Below are positions 20,533-32,107 of a stretch of 64,000 bases of DNA, piece after piece. The notes under the pieces are model-generated. The model saw nothing but the letters and a program-made list of their open reading frames with translations, was not told where the DNA came from and ran no database searches. Position 1 is the first letter of the stretch. Each line of letters begins with the position of its first letter. Both the position numbers and the translations under genes were made by a program. This DNA comes from Lepus europaeus (lineage: Eukaryota > Chordata > Mammalia > Lagomorpha > Leporidae): the NCBI RefSeq assembly GCF_033115175.1, contig NC_084831.1, forward strand, positions 10,636,540-10,700,539. The letters are read 5' to 3'.

Positions 20533-20696
20533 AACTCTCTCTAATCCATCTGCTCCCCTCAACTGCCATCTCTCTAACCCATCTTTTTTCTCATCTACAC
20601 CCCTGCAGTAGCCCCATAGACATTTTTCTGGTTCCCTTTTGTCCCATTACAACTTATTGTCCACTCAGCAGCCAGTGTGAACTTGAAAACTTTAGT

Positions 20697-20838
20697 AGCC
20701 TTTTTTTGAGCTATAAATCACATATCATACACATCATCCATCGGAAATGTACAATTCAATGGTCTTTAGGATCTTCACAGGGGTGTGTAACCATCATCAC
20801 AGTCAATTTTAGAACATGTTCATCACTCCCAAGAAAGG
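20697..20838 (-). mobile_element. L1 3' UTR relic, part 1
   Basis: On the + strand 'ttgagctataaatcacatat', 'gtacaattcaatggtcttta' and 'tcatcactcccaagaaa' are the complement of the old mammalian L1 3' end. It is interrupted by about 550 bp and resumes at 21391. Confidence 0.8.
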
Positions 20839-21390
20839 ATAGGAACAGAAATAACTCAAGCCTTTCCCAACATGACAGGTGTCCATCCATCTTCCAACCA
20901 GTGTATCCATCTCCAGCTCCAAACCAATCAGGAGCAAGTAGTATCCAGGCCCTAATTGCAAAAGACCCCCTACTACCTTGTTAGGGAGTTTCCCAACCTG
21001 CAGGCAACCCAGAATGGCCCAAGGTGACTGATATGTGACCTTCCTGGGGTATTGGCAGTGAGCAGCACAGTCATCTTGAGTGTGTCTTATGCAAAAAGAA
21101 GAAGGAGAAACAGCACCTGAGCAGAGCACAGGAGTGTCCTATGCCAAGGGACAAGCCAGAACTGCAGTCTGATGTAGACCGAAGTGGTGTGTGCAAGCAG
21201 AAATCGCCACACCTCCCCAACTGCATAACACCACTCGTTCAGCTCCCATCCTGAACCAGTGGGGGAAGCTCCTCTCACTAGGCTGGCTCCCTCTTGCTGG
21301 AGCAGAAGCCCCGAGTAAGCCTTGTTTGGGTTGTACCTTGACCTCTTGTCAGTTTCTAGGTGCAAGTGAGCCAAATAGCCTAGAGTTGGT
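20839..21390 (+). mobile_element. Probable solo LTR (class I-like) inside the L1
   Basis: About 550 bp inserted into the L1 3' end, bordered on both sides by aagaaa-type sequence. The right end ('gcagaagccccgagtaagcc ... cttgtttgggttgtaccttg') resembles the R/U5 of gammaretrovirus-type LTRs. Clean TG...CA ends were not found, so the assignment is tentative. No coding region. Confidence 0.45.
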
Positions 21391-22018
21391 AACAAAAAGA
21401 AACCTTGTACCCTTACTCACTTCCCACATAGCTCCACTCTCTCATCTTCCAGGAGCCCTAGGCAACCCCTCTGTCTCTATGAGTTTGCCTTTTCTGGATA
21501 TCCCCGTATTATTGGAGTCACAATATGTGTCTTTGTGGCTGGCTTACTTCACGTAACATAAAACACATTGTAGTATATAGCAATACCTCTTTTTATTTCC
21601 AAATAATATCATATGTGCATGCCACGCTTTCTTTATCCATTCGTCAGATGATGGATACTGGGGTGGGTTCTACCTTTCGCCTTTTATGAATAACCCCGCT
21701 GTGAACACTCAGGGGCGCATTGTCGTCCAGATGAACGTTTTCATTCCTCTTGGGCATATTCTCAGGAGTGGGATTTCTAGATCACACGGTAACTTTGTAG
21801 CTCTCTTTTTGAGGACTTGCCAAACCATTTTCCAAAGTAGCTGCACCATCTCCCATTACTACCAGCAGTGTATTAGGATTCAAATCTCCTCACATCCTCA
21901 CCACCACTTATCCTGTTTTTATCTTTTTATTACAGCCATCTTGTGGGTGTAAAGTGGTATCTCATTATGGTTTTAATTTGCATTGCCATTTTATTATGCT
22001 CACTGTTTCTTTGGGTCA
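21391..22018 (-). mobile_element. L1 3' end relic, part 2
   Basis: 'aaaaagaaaccttgtaccc', 'tccattcgtcagatgatgga', 'ccattttccaaagtagctgc', 'gtaaagtggtatctcattat' appear in the expected antisense order of an old L1. Heavily mutated. Confidence 0.85.
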
Positions 22019-22520
22019 AAAATTCAAAACCAGTACAGTGGAGATGGCTCCATGATGTCTGGAGCCTCAGCTGGAAAGAATGGAAGGCTGGAGGTGACTC
22101 ACCACTTGGGAGGAGAACCTTGGGTTGCACGCTTGGAGGGGTTTCCTGACTATCAGCTTTGACCTCAGCCTGGAGCACCTACCCTGGGTGCCTTCTCTCC
22201 ATGCGGCCTCACCACAGGTGGTAGCATGGTTTCCTTCAGAACATAGCTGCTGGGTTTCAAAAGCAAGTGTTGCAAGAGGACCAGGCAGAAGGTGCATCTC
22301 CCTTTATGTGGAGAGATGGCCACTGATGTCAGCCGGTGTCACTTCTGCCAGGGGCAGTCTGCCACGACTCGAATGGACCAACGGATGCCCCACTTCTTCA
22401 TGGGAGGAATCTCATGACCTTACTGTAGGAAGCGCAGGCAGGACAGAGCTGTCACTGGGGCCAACTTTGGAAAACAAAGTCTGCCAGACTTGGGACCTGA
22501 GCACCACTAGAAAAAAAAAA
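22019..22520. mobile_element. Ancient repeat remnant, family unresolved
   Basis: Phrases such as 'agctggaaagaatggaaggc', 'ttcaaaagcaagtgttgcaa' and 'gtgtcacttctgccagg' recur in old mammalian interspersed repeats. Orientation and family were not fixed. No gene seen. Confidence 0.4.
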
Positions 22521-22674
22521 AAAAAACAAAACAGGAAAAAGCAGTTGACTCATGATTTCAACTTCAGCTGATTCCTCACCACCACCTGGCAATCCTATAC
22601 CATTTCTCTGCCCAACTTGCAAAGGTTATTTCAAACCTTCTCCACTGTGGAAGGCACTACGTACGTCCTTATTT

Positions 22675-22984
22675 TTTTAAAAAAGATTTATTTATTTTAC
22701 TTGAAAGAGTTACAGAGAGGCAGAGAGAGAGAGAGATCTTCCATCCACTGGTTCACTCCCCAAATGTCCACAACTGCTGGAGCTGGGCCAATCAGAAGCC
22801 AGGAGCCAGGAGCCTGCTCCCAGTCTCCCACACTGGTGCAGGGGCCCAAGCACTTGGGCCATCTTCCACTGCTTTCCGAAACGTTAGCAGAGAGCTGGAT
22901 TGGAAGAGGAGCAACCAGGACCTGAACCGGTGCCCATATGGGATGCCGGCACTGCAGGCAGAGGCTTTTCCTGTTAACCGGCCG
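22675..22984 (-). mobile_element. CSINE
   Basis: Reverse copy, the last SINE before the DDI2 promoter. Ends 'gaggcttttcctgttaaccg'. Confidence 0.92.
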
Positions 22985-23300
22985 CCGTATGTCTTACTAA
23001 TACTCGTTCCCAACCCCTTTTCTCCTGACAATGTCCACTAAAGAGGCTTCAAAAGTTAAACACATTCCCAGCCTCTCTTGCATCCACAAACGTGTGACAC
23101 TGCGCCGCCCAGGGAGATGTACACAGAAATCTGCGAAGGAACTTCTGGACGAGCTCCTGCCTCGGGTGGGAAACTGACGGCTGGACTGGGGGCAGCCAGC
23201 CACAGGGCAGCCCTCGGGAAAGGCCGCAGGACTGCAGAAGCCGCGGTCCTGGAATCGCCGGGCTTCTGAGTCCATGCAGCCGTCTACCTCCTCGCTCCCA
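22985..23300. other. Promoter-proximal spacer
   Basis: No gene seen. 'acattcccagcctctcttgc' may mark an ancient interspersed repeat. GC and CpG content rise toward the DDI2 island. Confidence 0.4.
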
Positions 23301-25030
23301 TTCTGCTAGGAAAAAACCCTTCGCCGTGGCTCCCGGGGCGCAATCGGCCAGCGCGCGGTCCTTGTAAGAAAACGAGTCCTTATTTGTTTAAGCCACTGGC
23401 AGGCTTCCTGCCCCTCGTAGCTGCTGGGACCCCTCTCCCCCCACCCTGGGGGCGCTCAGCTGCCGATTCTCTTTCCAGCCGCAAACCTCAGCTCCTCCGG
23501 GGCCGGGACGGCCGAGCCTCTGCGGCCTCCCTCCTGCTCCGGGCGTCCCGGCCCGGACAAGGGGAAGTGGGAGCGGATCCGGAGATGCCGACCTCGCCCA
23601 GGTGTCCTTACGCATCCCCGCACCCCCACCCACTGGTCTCCGTCCGGCCCGCAGGTGGCAAGGGTTTCCAGGCTTTGCCCGACAAAGGCGCTGCACCATT
23701 GCAGGGGCTCCAGGCAGAGCCGCAAGGAGGGGGAATGGCGCCTCGCAGGAAGCGAGCTCGTCTCTCGGAGATGCGCCTTGAGAAATACGTTTGCATCTGC
23801 GGAGGCATGGCTCCCGCACTGGCCCGATCACTCGCATCTCTATGCGTTTTCGCACCGGCGCCGCCTAGCACACGCCTGTCGGATGCGCAAACCAGAGGGT
23901 GGAGCCCTCCACCGTCCACAGCGCCCGCGCCGCCCTCGCCCGCCCCGCCCGGCGCCCGGCGCCCGGCGCCCGGCTGCCCGCCCACGCCCCTGCCCGCTCC
24001 GCGCGCTCCGCCCCTCCCCCGGCTGCCCGCCGCCGCGTCCCGGCCCCGCCCCGCCCCGCGTCGCGACGGCAGAGCCAGCGAGGCGGGCTTTACGGCAGCC
24101 GCGTTGCGGCGGGGCGGGGCTCCGGGCGGCCGGCGCGCTTGGCGGCAGCGGTGGGAGGCAGGCCGGCAGGCAGACGGACTCGCAGGCGGGTGGTGGCGGC
24201 CGTGCTCGCTGGTGAGGGCGGGAGGGAGTGAGTCACTGAGCGTGTGTGAGGGAGGGAAGGAGCGAGCGAGCGAGCGAGCAGCCCGCGCCGCCCTCCCGCC
24301 AGCGCCAGCCAGGCCCCGCCGCACCGCCTGCCCTCCGTCCCGCGCCCAGGCCGGGCCGAGCCGAGCCGGGTCGGGCCCGGGCCATGCTGCTCACCGTGTA
24401 CTGTGTGCGGAGGGACCTCTCCGAGGTGACCTTTTCCCTCCAGGTCGACGCCGACTTCGAGCTGCACAACTTCCGCGCGCTGTGCGAGCTCGAGTCCGGC
24501 ATCCCCGCAGCCGAGAGCCAGGTACGCCGTGCGGGAGCGGGGCCCCCGGAGGCTGGTCCCGCCTGCCCCGGGGCCTCACGCGCTCCGTCTGCTACTGGTG
24601 GCGAGTCGGGGGGCTGGGGAGGGGGCGAGGGGCGCAGGGCTGGCCGAGCCCGTCGCGCCCCCGCGTCCGGGAGGGAGCTGGGGCCGCCGCTGCCCCCGCA
24701 GCAGCCCGGAGAGCGAGCGGGGACCCGAGCGCAGACGCGCCCGCCGCAGCGAGAGGGGCGCAGCCCTCCCCGCCTGGGTCCTTTCTCCCTTGCCGACCCC
24801 GAGTTCGGGGTGTCGTGGACCTGAGCAGCAGCGCCGTGGGTCGCTTCCCCCCCAGCCAGGAATTCCAGTTGCGATCCCTGCGGTGGATGGACGCCCGGGG
24901 CTCCTGCGCGAACGCGCGCGGTTTGCCTTGGCGTGGACAGGTTGGCCTCTCACGGGAAGGGAAAAGTTCGCCTCGTCTCGAGGGCTTTGGAAATGCCCTC
25001 TTGTCCCTACACACGCGTTTCTGGGGAAAC
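23300..25030 (+). promoter_or_regulatory. DDI2: DDI2 CpG-island promoter
   Basis: About 1.7 kb of CpG-dense sequence, most extreme at 23,900-24,400 with many GGGCGG/CCGCCC-type Sp1 sites and no TATA box, surrounding DDI2 exon 1. This is the usual architecture of a broadly expressed gene. The transcription start is not fixed by sequence alone. No SINE lies between 22,985 and 26,944. Confidence 0.85.
24384..24521 (+). CDS. DDI2: DDI2 exon 1, start of ubiquitin-like domain
   Basis: Codons 1-46, [12 protein letters not shown]... to AAESQ, the first two strands and helix of the ubiquitin-like domain. The ATG (24384) has G at -3. An in-frame TGA at 24237-24239 with no ATG in between supports this start. 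Donor CAG-gtacgc, phase 0. Confidence 0.97.
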
Positions 25031-26590
25031 TGCCCTTTAAAATGAAAAAAAAAAAAAAAAAAAAAGGAGTTACCGGTTCAACTCAGGTCGTTTGTTCCTG
25101 GGCCCTCTTTCCTGGTGGTAAGCCAGGGCCCCGTCGTCGGGGTCCGGGCAGAGCTTCGTGCTCTCTAAGGTTGTTTGCTCGTGGCTAATCACATCGTCCC
25201 GGTGTGATTTCCTGGTTTCATTTTCCAAACCTGCTGGAGAAGTTCGGCCCCGCTTGCGTTTTAAATGAGCGGAGCAGTTACTGTCGGGACGCCTTGGGGT
25301 CGCCCCTAACTGGTCTTTATCGAGCAGAGAGCGGTTGCACCAGCACCCTTGGGTCCCCACTGGGTCCAGTGGCCTTGGAGGACATGCCCTAACCCTGAGG
25401 GTTTCAGAAGGCGCCGCAGCCCCAGAACGTGGACCTTGATTTCCTCCTGTAGTTATGAAATAGTTCCAAAAACCACTGCCCGGCTACAGCTCGTCCTGCC
25501 CTGCCTTATGGTAAACAATGTGTCAATATTGTGTGCCGAAGTAGGACTCCCTTACACAACGCGAACCTTAGACCCTTGGCATACAGCTGTGTATGAAACG
25601 GGATTATCACAGGGCAAGAGCGGCACTCAAATATGTCGTCTGGCAAAAACTACAAAGAAATTGGTAAAAGGGATTTCTTTTTTCTTGCAACTTCTATAAA
25701 AAGCTACTCCACCATTCCTGTCTGCAAATGCCTTATGTGGGGAACTGGGAAAGGACAGTTTAAAGAGGAAAAGCTTCCACAGTTCCGTCCCTGTGACGGT
25801 TCCAATACCCTGGTTACAATCACCAGCTGACAGGGACATAAAAAATTAAAATGTGAAGTGAAGTTGAGAAAAGACGGCACTTAGATTTTTTTTTTTCTGT
25901 TCCTGCACATTGTGAGATGACTATAACAAAAATTTTAATTAAAGAGAATGTCAGATTGAAAGTCACTTAATCTTATGATTAAGACAGGCCATACAATGCC
26001 AGTTCAGAAAGTTAGGAACACCTAATTGAACAATTAGACTAGCTCCAAGTTCATTCTTCTTTATTATGTCAGCGTTTTGGCATTTACGTCCTTCCCAAGC
26101 CGAATTAGCATATCGAAACCTGGGCTCCAGCTCCCCGCAGCCTGTGAGGTGGTTGTAAACAGCTGGGATTGGTCTGTCCTGTGGCTCCTTTGTAACCTGA
26201 CAACACTGTATCCATTTTAAGGTGGCTGGTGGTCGCCTTTCCCTTGCCCATCAGGCAGGAACAGGATCCACCCCAGACACTTGAGTCATTTCCTTTCCCC
26301 AGTCATAAAAGTAAACATGGTTGCAGTTTTGCCCACAGACATATCATTTTCACTTACTTGGTCCCTCCCTCTTACCTTCCAGGGTTCTCCATATTACTCA
26401 TTTTTCCCTTCCTCTCATAGTTCTCCCATCCTGTTTATCTCCTGTCCCTCACCCGCTCTCAGCCCTTCACCTTCCTTTTCTGACTCCCTTTCTTGGGGGT
26501 GGACTTTTTCATGTTCCTGGCTCTGCCCTGCCCCGCCCCGCCCCTGTATGCCCAGATCACCTCTCCAGACTTGCCTTCATGTATCCCTAT
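25031..26590. other. Intron 1, SINE-free 5' part
   Basis: About 1.5 kb downstream of the CpG island without SINEs: a poly(A) run at 25045-25065, then ordinary single-copy-looking sequence. No second gene seen. It may hold intronic control elements, but none can be named. Confidence 0.5.
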
Positions 26591-26611
26591 CGGTGAAATG
26601 CAACGTGCTGC

Positions 26612-26690
26612 ATATATATATATATATATATGTAAATATATACATATATACACATATATATGTAAATATATATATATACACCTCACGATA
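26612..26690. repeat. (TA)n-rich microsatellite
   Basis: Interrupted TATA/CATATATA tract of about 80 bp, followed by more AT-rich sequence. Confidence 0.9.
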
Positions 26691-26944
26691 TACACCAAAG
26701 TAGTGTTTGCTATGCATGTGCATATGTAATACACTGTATTTTGTCTGTAACTGACATGCATTGTGTGTGTGTTATAAAGGCAAAACATTAAGGAAGGATG
26801 AACTGAAATGAAAAGGAAAAAGTAAAATGTTTTCTGTGCTCTTCCTGTGTTCTTGAACGTACATGCCTGCCACCCATTAGGGATCACTAGTTCAGAGTCC
26901 AGTCTCCGACCCCAGCATCAACTACGCACAAGAATGCACTTGGA

Positions 26945-27560
26945 GGCCGGCGCCGTGGCTCACTAGGCTAATCCTCCGCCTAGCGGCGCCGGCCCACCCA
27001 GTTCTAGTCCCGGTCAGGGCGCCGGATTCTTTTTTTTTTTTTTTTAATTTTTTATTTTTGACAGGCAGAGTGGACAGTGAGAGAGAGAGAGAGAGAGAGA
27101 GAAAGGTCTTCCTTTGCCGTTGGTTCACCCTCTAATGGCCGCTGCGGCCGGCGCACCGCGCTGTTCCGATGGCAGGAGCCAGGTGCTTATCCTGGTCTCC
27201 CATGGGGTGCAGAGCCCAAACACTTGGGCCATCCTCCACTACACTCCCTGGCCACAGCAGAGAGCTGGCCTGGAAGAGGGGCAACCGGGACAGGATCGGT
27301 GCCCCGACCGGGACTAGAACCCGGTGTGCCAGTGCCGCAAGGCGGAGGATTAGCCTGTTGAGCCACGAGGGCGCCGGATTCTGTCCCGGTTGCTCCTCTT
27401 CCAGGCCAGCTCTCTGCTGTGGCCAGGGAGTGCAGTGGAGTCCTTGGGCCCTGCACCCCATGGGAGACCAGGAGAAGCACCTGGCTCCTGCCTTCGGATC
27501 AGCGCGGAGCGCCGGCTGGCCACAGCGGCCATTGGAGAGTGAACCAACGGCAAAGGAAGA

Positions 27561-27600
<40 letters not shown>

Positions 27601-27640
27601 ACTGTCCACTCTGCCTGTCCAAAAAAAAAAAAAAAAAAAA
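26945..27640 (+). mobile_element. CSINE, young, split by an inverted CSINE
   Basis: Outer copy: pieces 26945-27030 and 27369-27640, TSD gcacttgga at 26936-26944 and 27641-27649. Contains A-box and B-box regions and (CT)n plus A tail. Confidence 0.96.
27031..27368 (-). mobile_element. CSINE, young, nested in opposite orientation
   Basis: Perfect 14-bp TSD gggcgccggattct (27017-27030, 27369-27382) taken from the outer SINE itself. Confidence 0.97.
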
Positions 27641-27649
27641 GCACTTGGA

Positions 27650-28079
27650 AAGGTGTGAATTTCTAACAGCTCTAGTCTGATTATAGTAGTTGCAATGCAG
27701 TGATAACAAATTTAGAATAAAACCCATCTCAGCTTGTCCATGTGAGGAAAGCTGGGCGTGTTCCATCTCACGCGAGTGTGGACTTGGAAGCCAGTCCTGG
27801 CCCTGTTGGATGCTTTGATGCAGACTTGCCTGGTGAACTTCAAACAGTGATCAGAACTTGGCTTTACTGTAAATTAAGTGTCTTGTACTTCTGAAACCTC
27901 GTTGTAATTTGCCTCTGTAGGTGGTATGTGGTAAAGACCTGTGCACACTGGAAGGGCCCTGAGATGAAAGGCATATTTAAATCCCAAATAACAGCAGTGA
28001 CTGTGGTTCTGGAACTGCAGTGCTCACACAGCATGATTTTTAAAACACTGTTTTAAACCAGTAGAAGCTGAAATTTTCT
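27650..28079. other. Intron 1 spacer
   Basis: No gene or clear repeat recognised. Confidence 0.45.
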
Positions 28080-28640
28080 ATTGTAACTAGTTTTAGCATG
28101 TTTATTTCTGCAGACAATGTGTTTCTTTTCTGATAAATACTGTGTATGAGTCATTACAGAAACCTGTAATATATAGAAAAGAATAAAAAACATAGTCACT
28201 TATTTCCTCATAAGCCATAACTGCAGTTTATTTTTTATAATGTATTTTTAAGCCGTTTTCCTTTACATAGTTAATGTATCTTTTAAATATCATGGCCCTG
28301 AACTATAATTATATATACAATTTCATGTTTTCCTTTAGTCAACATTATATTGTTGGTATTTTCCTATAACACTTCAAATTCTTCAGATTTATAAATTCTT
28401 ACTACATCAGAATGTGTGGTATACCATCAGATAGATGTGTTACAATTTACTTAGTGATTTCCCTGTTGCTGGGCACTTGAATTGTAGAAAATTGGCAATA
28501 AGAGTAACATTGCATGGACATATATGTTTTTAAGGCTTTGTCCCTCAATTCTGATCAATTTCACAGAATAAATTAGATATGGAATTGTCAGGTTAAAGGC
28601 ATAAACTTTTTGAAAGGCTTTTGGTGACTGTTGGCGAATT
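28080..28640 (-). mobile_element. Old L1 3' relic
   Basis: Antisense L1 landmarks in order: 'ggtattttcctataacactt', 'tttacttagtgatttccctg', 'ttgctgggcacttgaattg', 'aattgtcaggttaaaggcat', 'tgaaaggcttttggtga'. Strongly decayed. Confidence 0.6.
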
Positions 28641-29051
28641 CCATTCCAGGAGGGTTGCAGAAGTCATGATGGCTGATACTGGGACAGTAGTGTGTTGCAT
28701 ATTGTGGGTGTTCAGTTAGTGAGAGTGCTGTTACAAGCCAGTCAGATGTGATTCTAAGGGTTTGGTGGGCAGTTAATGGTCCTTAATGCCAGAAATGTAT
28801 TGCTTATTTGTTTTTACATTTTAAGCTTTTATTCTGTGCGAAAGATGCATAGGAGAGTGAGGGCCCTGTCTAAAGGAGAGAGGTAAATCTGGGTTCATAC
28901 CGAGTACCAGGAACCAGCCACATGGAAGAGCATCCAGGCCAGGAAGCATGGGACAGGTGGCCAGAAATGTATTGTTAAGATTAAGAAAAATGTGACCTCA
29001 TGCTTAAAGAGGTTGGAATTTTAGTAATTACTTTGTTATTACATGTGGATT
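28641..29051. other. Intron 1 spacer
   Basis: About 400 bp with no recognised feature. Confidence 0.45.
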
Positions 29052-29064
29052 AAGATTAGAATTT

Positions 29065-29385
29065 TTTTTTTCTTTTTGACAGGCAGAGTGGATAGTGAGA
29101 GAGAGAGAGAAAGGTCTTCCTTTTTGCCGTTGGTTCACCCTCCAATGGCCGCTGTGGCCGGCGCATCGTGCTGATCCGAAGCCAGGAGCCAGGTGCTTCT
29201 GGTCTCCCATGCGGGTGCAGGGCCCCAGGACTTGGGCCATCCTCCACTGCCTTCCCAGGCCATAGCAGAGAGCTGGCCTGGAAGAGGGGCAACCGGGATA
29301 GAATCCGGCGCCCCAATCGGGACTAGAACCCTGTGTGCCGGCGCCACAAGGCGGAGGATTAGCCTGTTAAGCCACGGCGCCGTCC
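29065..29385 (-). mobile_element. CSINE, young
   Basis: 13-bp TSD aagattagaattt at 29052-29064 and 29386-29398. Confidence 0.97.
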
Positions 29386-29401
29386 AAGATTAGAATTTAA
29401 G

Positions 29402-29488
29402 GAACCCATGTTGTGGTGCAGTAGGTAAAGCTGCCACCTGCAATGCCAGCATCTCTTATGGGTTCGAGTCCTGGCTGCTTCACTTCCA
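29402..29488 (+). mobile_element. CSINE 5' half, left arm of an inverted pair
   Basis: 'acccatgttgtggtgcagta' to 'gagtcctggctgcttcactt'. It carries the A-box/B-box part only. Confidence 0.85.
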
Positions 29489-29612
29489 TCTTCCACTGCT
29501 TTCCCAGGTGCATTAGCAGGGAGCTGGATAGGATGTGGAGCGGCTGGGACACTAACCAGCACCCGTATGGGATACAGACCAGCTTTACCCTGTATGCCAC
29601 AGTACCAGCCTT
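29489..29612 (-). mobile_element. CSINE 5' half, right arm of an inverted pair
   Basis: 'atcttccactgctttcccag' to 'gtatgccacagtaccagcc', the 5' half of a reverse copy joined directly to the forward 5' half before it. No 3' half of either copy is present. Confidence 0.85.
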
Positions 29613-29696
29613 GCAGATTAAAACTTAACAGCTGTATAAAATTTCCTCTTGTATACTCATAAATGCAAAATATGAATTTTGAGCATTGTAGCTTGT

Positions 29697-30023
29697 TTTT
29701 TTTTTTTTTTAAGTTTTTTTGTGTTTGTTTTTGAAAGATATTGTGATGAGAGGGAGAGACAGAGCTCTTCTGTCTGCTGGTTCCTTCCCAGAGTGTCTGC
29801 CACAGCTGGGGCTGGGCCAGGCAGAAGATAGGAGCCAGGCGGTCCATGAATTCTATCCTGCGAGTGGCAGGCAGGAACCTTTATACTTAGACCATCAGCT
29901 GCTGCTTCTGAGGTGCAAGTGAACAGGAAGCTGAATCAGAAGCAGAGTAACTGGGACTCCAGCCCACATTCAGGGTGGGATGCAAGCACCCCAAGCCTCA
30001 GCGTAACCCGCTGTGCCTGGCCC
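29697..30023 (-). mobile_element. CSINE, old
   Basis: T tract, 'tgaaagatattgtgatgaga', 'ctgtctgctggttccttccc', end 'ctgtgcctggccc'. Confidence 0.8.
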
Positions 30024-30203
30024 ATACTGTGCTTTGCGCTGGGTGACGGGCCTGGTGGAAAGCATCACTAGTGCAGTCGCTGGACCCCCCTGGGTTTGGA
30101 GTAGCAGATTTTGAAGCCATTGGCCTCGTAAATACTCAGGTGAAGTTGCAACATAACACAGATTTATTTTGAGACTTAAGCTGTAGATGATTGTCTTAAC
30201 TCT

Positions 30204-30499
30204 TTTTTTTTTAAAGGTTTATTTTTTTGTTTGAAAGTCAGAGTTACAGAATGGCCTAGACTGAGAGAGGTCTCCATCCTCTGGTTCACTCCCCAAATGG
30301 CCGCATGGCCAGAGCTGGGCTGATGCGAATTCAGGAGCTTTTTCTTGGTCTTCCACGCAGGTACAGGGGTCATCTACTGCTTTCCCAGGCCAAAGCAGGG
30401 AGCTGGATCCTAAGTGGAACAGCCAGGACTTGAATCGGTGCCCATATGGGATGTGGCACTAAAGGCGGTGGCTTAACCTGCTAATCCACAGTGCTGGCC
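30204..30499 (-). mobile_element. CSINE
   Basis: 'tttgaaagtcagagttacag' to 'aatccacagtgctggcct'. Confidence 0.88.
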
Positions 30500-30538
30500 T
30501 TCTCCTTTTTTTTTTTTTTTTTGGGAGATTTATGTATT

Positions 30539-31165
30539 TTGGGGCTAGCTCTGTGGCATAGCCACCTGCCGTGATGGCATCCATGTGGGCACCGGTTCAA
30601 TCCTGGCTGCTTCACTTATGATCCAGCTCTCTGCTTTGGCCTGGAAATAAAGTAGAAGATGACCCAAGGGGCCGGCGCCGTGGCTCACTTGGTTCATCCT
30701 CCACCTTCAGTGCCAGCATCCCATATAGGCACCAGGTTCTAGTCCCAGTTGCTCCTCTTCTAGTCCAGCTCTCTGCTGTGGCCCGAGAAGGCAGTGGAGG
30801 ATGGCCCAAGTGCTTGGGCCCCTGCACCCACATGGGAGACCAGGAGGAAGTACCTGACTCCTGGCTTTGGATTGGCTCAGCGCTGGCCATAGCAGCCATT
30901 TGGGGAGTGAACCAAAGGAAGGGAGATCTGTCTCTCTGTCACTATCTATAACTCTACCTGTCAAATAAACTAAAAAAAAAAAAAAAAAGACCCAAGTCCT
31001 TGGGCCCCTCCCGTGTGGGAGACCTGAAAGAAGCTCCTGGCTTCTGGCTTCGTATCAGCCCAGCTATAGCCGTGCGGTCATTTGGGGAGTGAACTAGAGG
31101 ATGGAAGACCTCTCTGTCTCTGCCTCTCTTTGTAACTCTGCCTTTCAAGTAAATAAATCTTAAAA
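30539..31165 (+). mobile_element. CSINE split by a younger CSINE
   Basis: Outer copy: 30539-30668 ('ggggctagctctgtggcata' to 'agatgacccaag') and 30989-31165 ('gacccaagtccttgggcccc' to 'caagtaaataaatctt'). Confidence 0.88.
30669..30988 (+). mobile_element. CSINE, young, nested
   Basis: 'gggccggcgccgtggctcac' to an 18-base A tail. TSD gacccaag (30661-30668, 30989-30996). Confidence 0.95.
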
Positions 31166-31190
31166 AGAAAAAAGATAAAAATGACAAACT

Positions 31191-31480
31191 TAAAAAAAGA
31201 TTTATTTATTTATTTGAAAGATCTTCCCTCTGCTGGTTCACTCCTCAAGTGGCTACAATGACCAGGGCTGGGCCAGGCCAAAGCCAGGAGCCAGGAGTTT
31301 CATTGGGGTATCCCACATGTGTGCAGGAACCCAAGCACTTGGGCCATCCTCGATGCTTTTCCAGGCACATTAGCAGGGAGCTGGATTGGAAGAAAAGCAG
31401 CTGGAACCCAAACCAGTGCCCACGTGGGATCCCAGCATCACAGGCGGTGGCTTTACTCAGTACCCCACAGAGCTGGCCCC
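31191..31480 (-). mobile_element. CSINE
   Basis: 'agatttatttatttatttga' to 'taccccacagagctggcccc'. Confidence 0.88.
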
Positions 31481-31505
31481 AGTTGTCTTACCCTTAAACC
31501 TGTTT

Positions 31506-31772
31506 TGAAAAATTATTATTTTATTTATTTAAGAGACAAAGCTCTTATCCACTGCTTCAGTTCCCAGCATTACACATTACTGGGACTGAGCAAGGCCAAA
31601 TCCAGGAACTCATTCCATGTCTCGCATTTGGGTGGCAGGGACCCAACTACTTAGGCTATCACTGCTGGCTCCCAAGGTTTGCATTAGCAAGAAGCTGGAG
31701 TCAGGAGCCAGAGCCAGTTATCAGACGCAGGCACTCTGATGTGGGATGCAGGCACTTAACCACTAAGCCCTT
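31506..31772 (-). mobile_element. CSINE, old
   Basis: 'ttttatttatttaagagaca', 'tccactgcttcagttcccag', end 'acttaaccactaagcc'. Confidence 0.75.
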
Positions 31773-31795
31773 TTAGGCCCATTTTAACAAAAAGA

Positions 31796-32078
31796 GGGAT
31801 ATGCATTTGGCACAGTGGGGTAAGACGTCTACATTCTGTATCAGAGTGCCTGATTTGGGTCCTGGCTCCTCTACGTCCAGTCTAGCTTTCTGCTAATATG
31901 CAGGTGATGACACAGATGCTTGGGTCCCTGTACCAGGTGGGAGACTCAGATTGAGTTCTGGGCTCCTAGCTTTGGTCTGGCCCAACCCAGCCCTGGCTTT
32001 TGTGGGCATTTAGGGAGTGAATGAGTGGCTGAAAGATCTTCCTCTGGATTTCTGCCTTTCAAATATAATAAAAGTAAA
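31796..32078 (+). mobile_element. CSINE, old
   Basis: 'gcatttggcacagtggggta' to 'ctttcaaatataataaaag'. Confidence 0.78.
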
Positions 32079-32107
32079 TAAAAACTTTATTTAAAAGATC
32101 AGTTCTT

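Noticed and set aside
24246-24383. N-terminal extension of DDI2
   Set aside because: The upstream in-frame codon at 24246 is GTG, not ATG, and an in-frame TGA lies at 24237-24239.
23384-25045. 553-codon open frame over the DDI2 CpG island
   Set aside because: It is in a different frame from the DDI2 ATG, has the Pro/Arg/Ala composition of GC-rich DNA without selection, and overlaps real exon 1. Stops are rare in such sequence.
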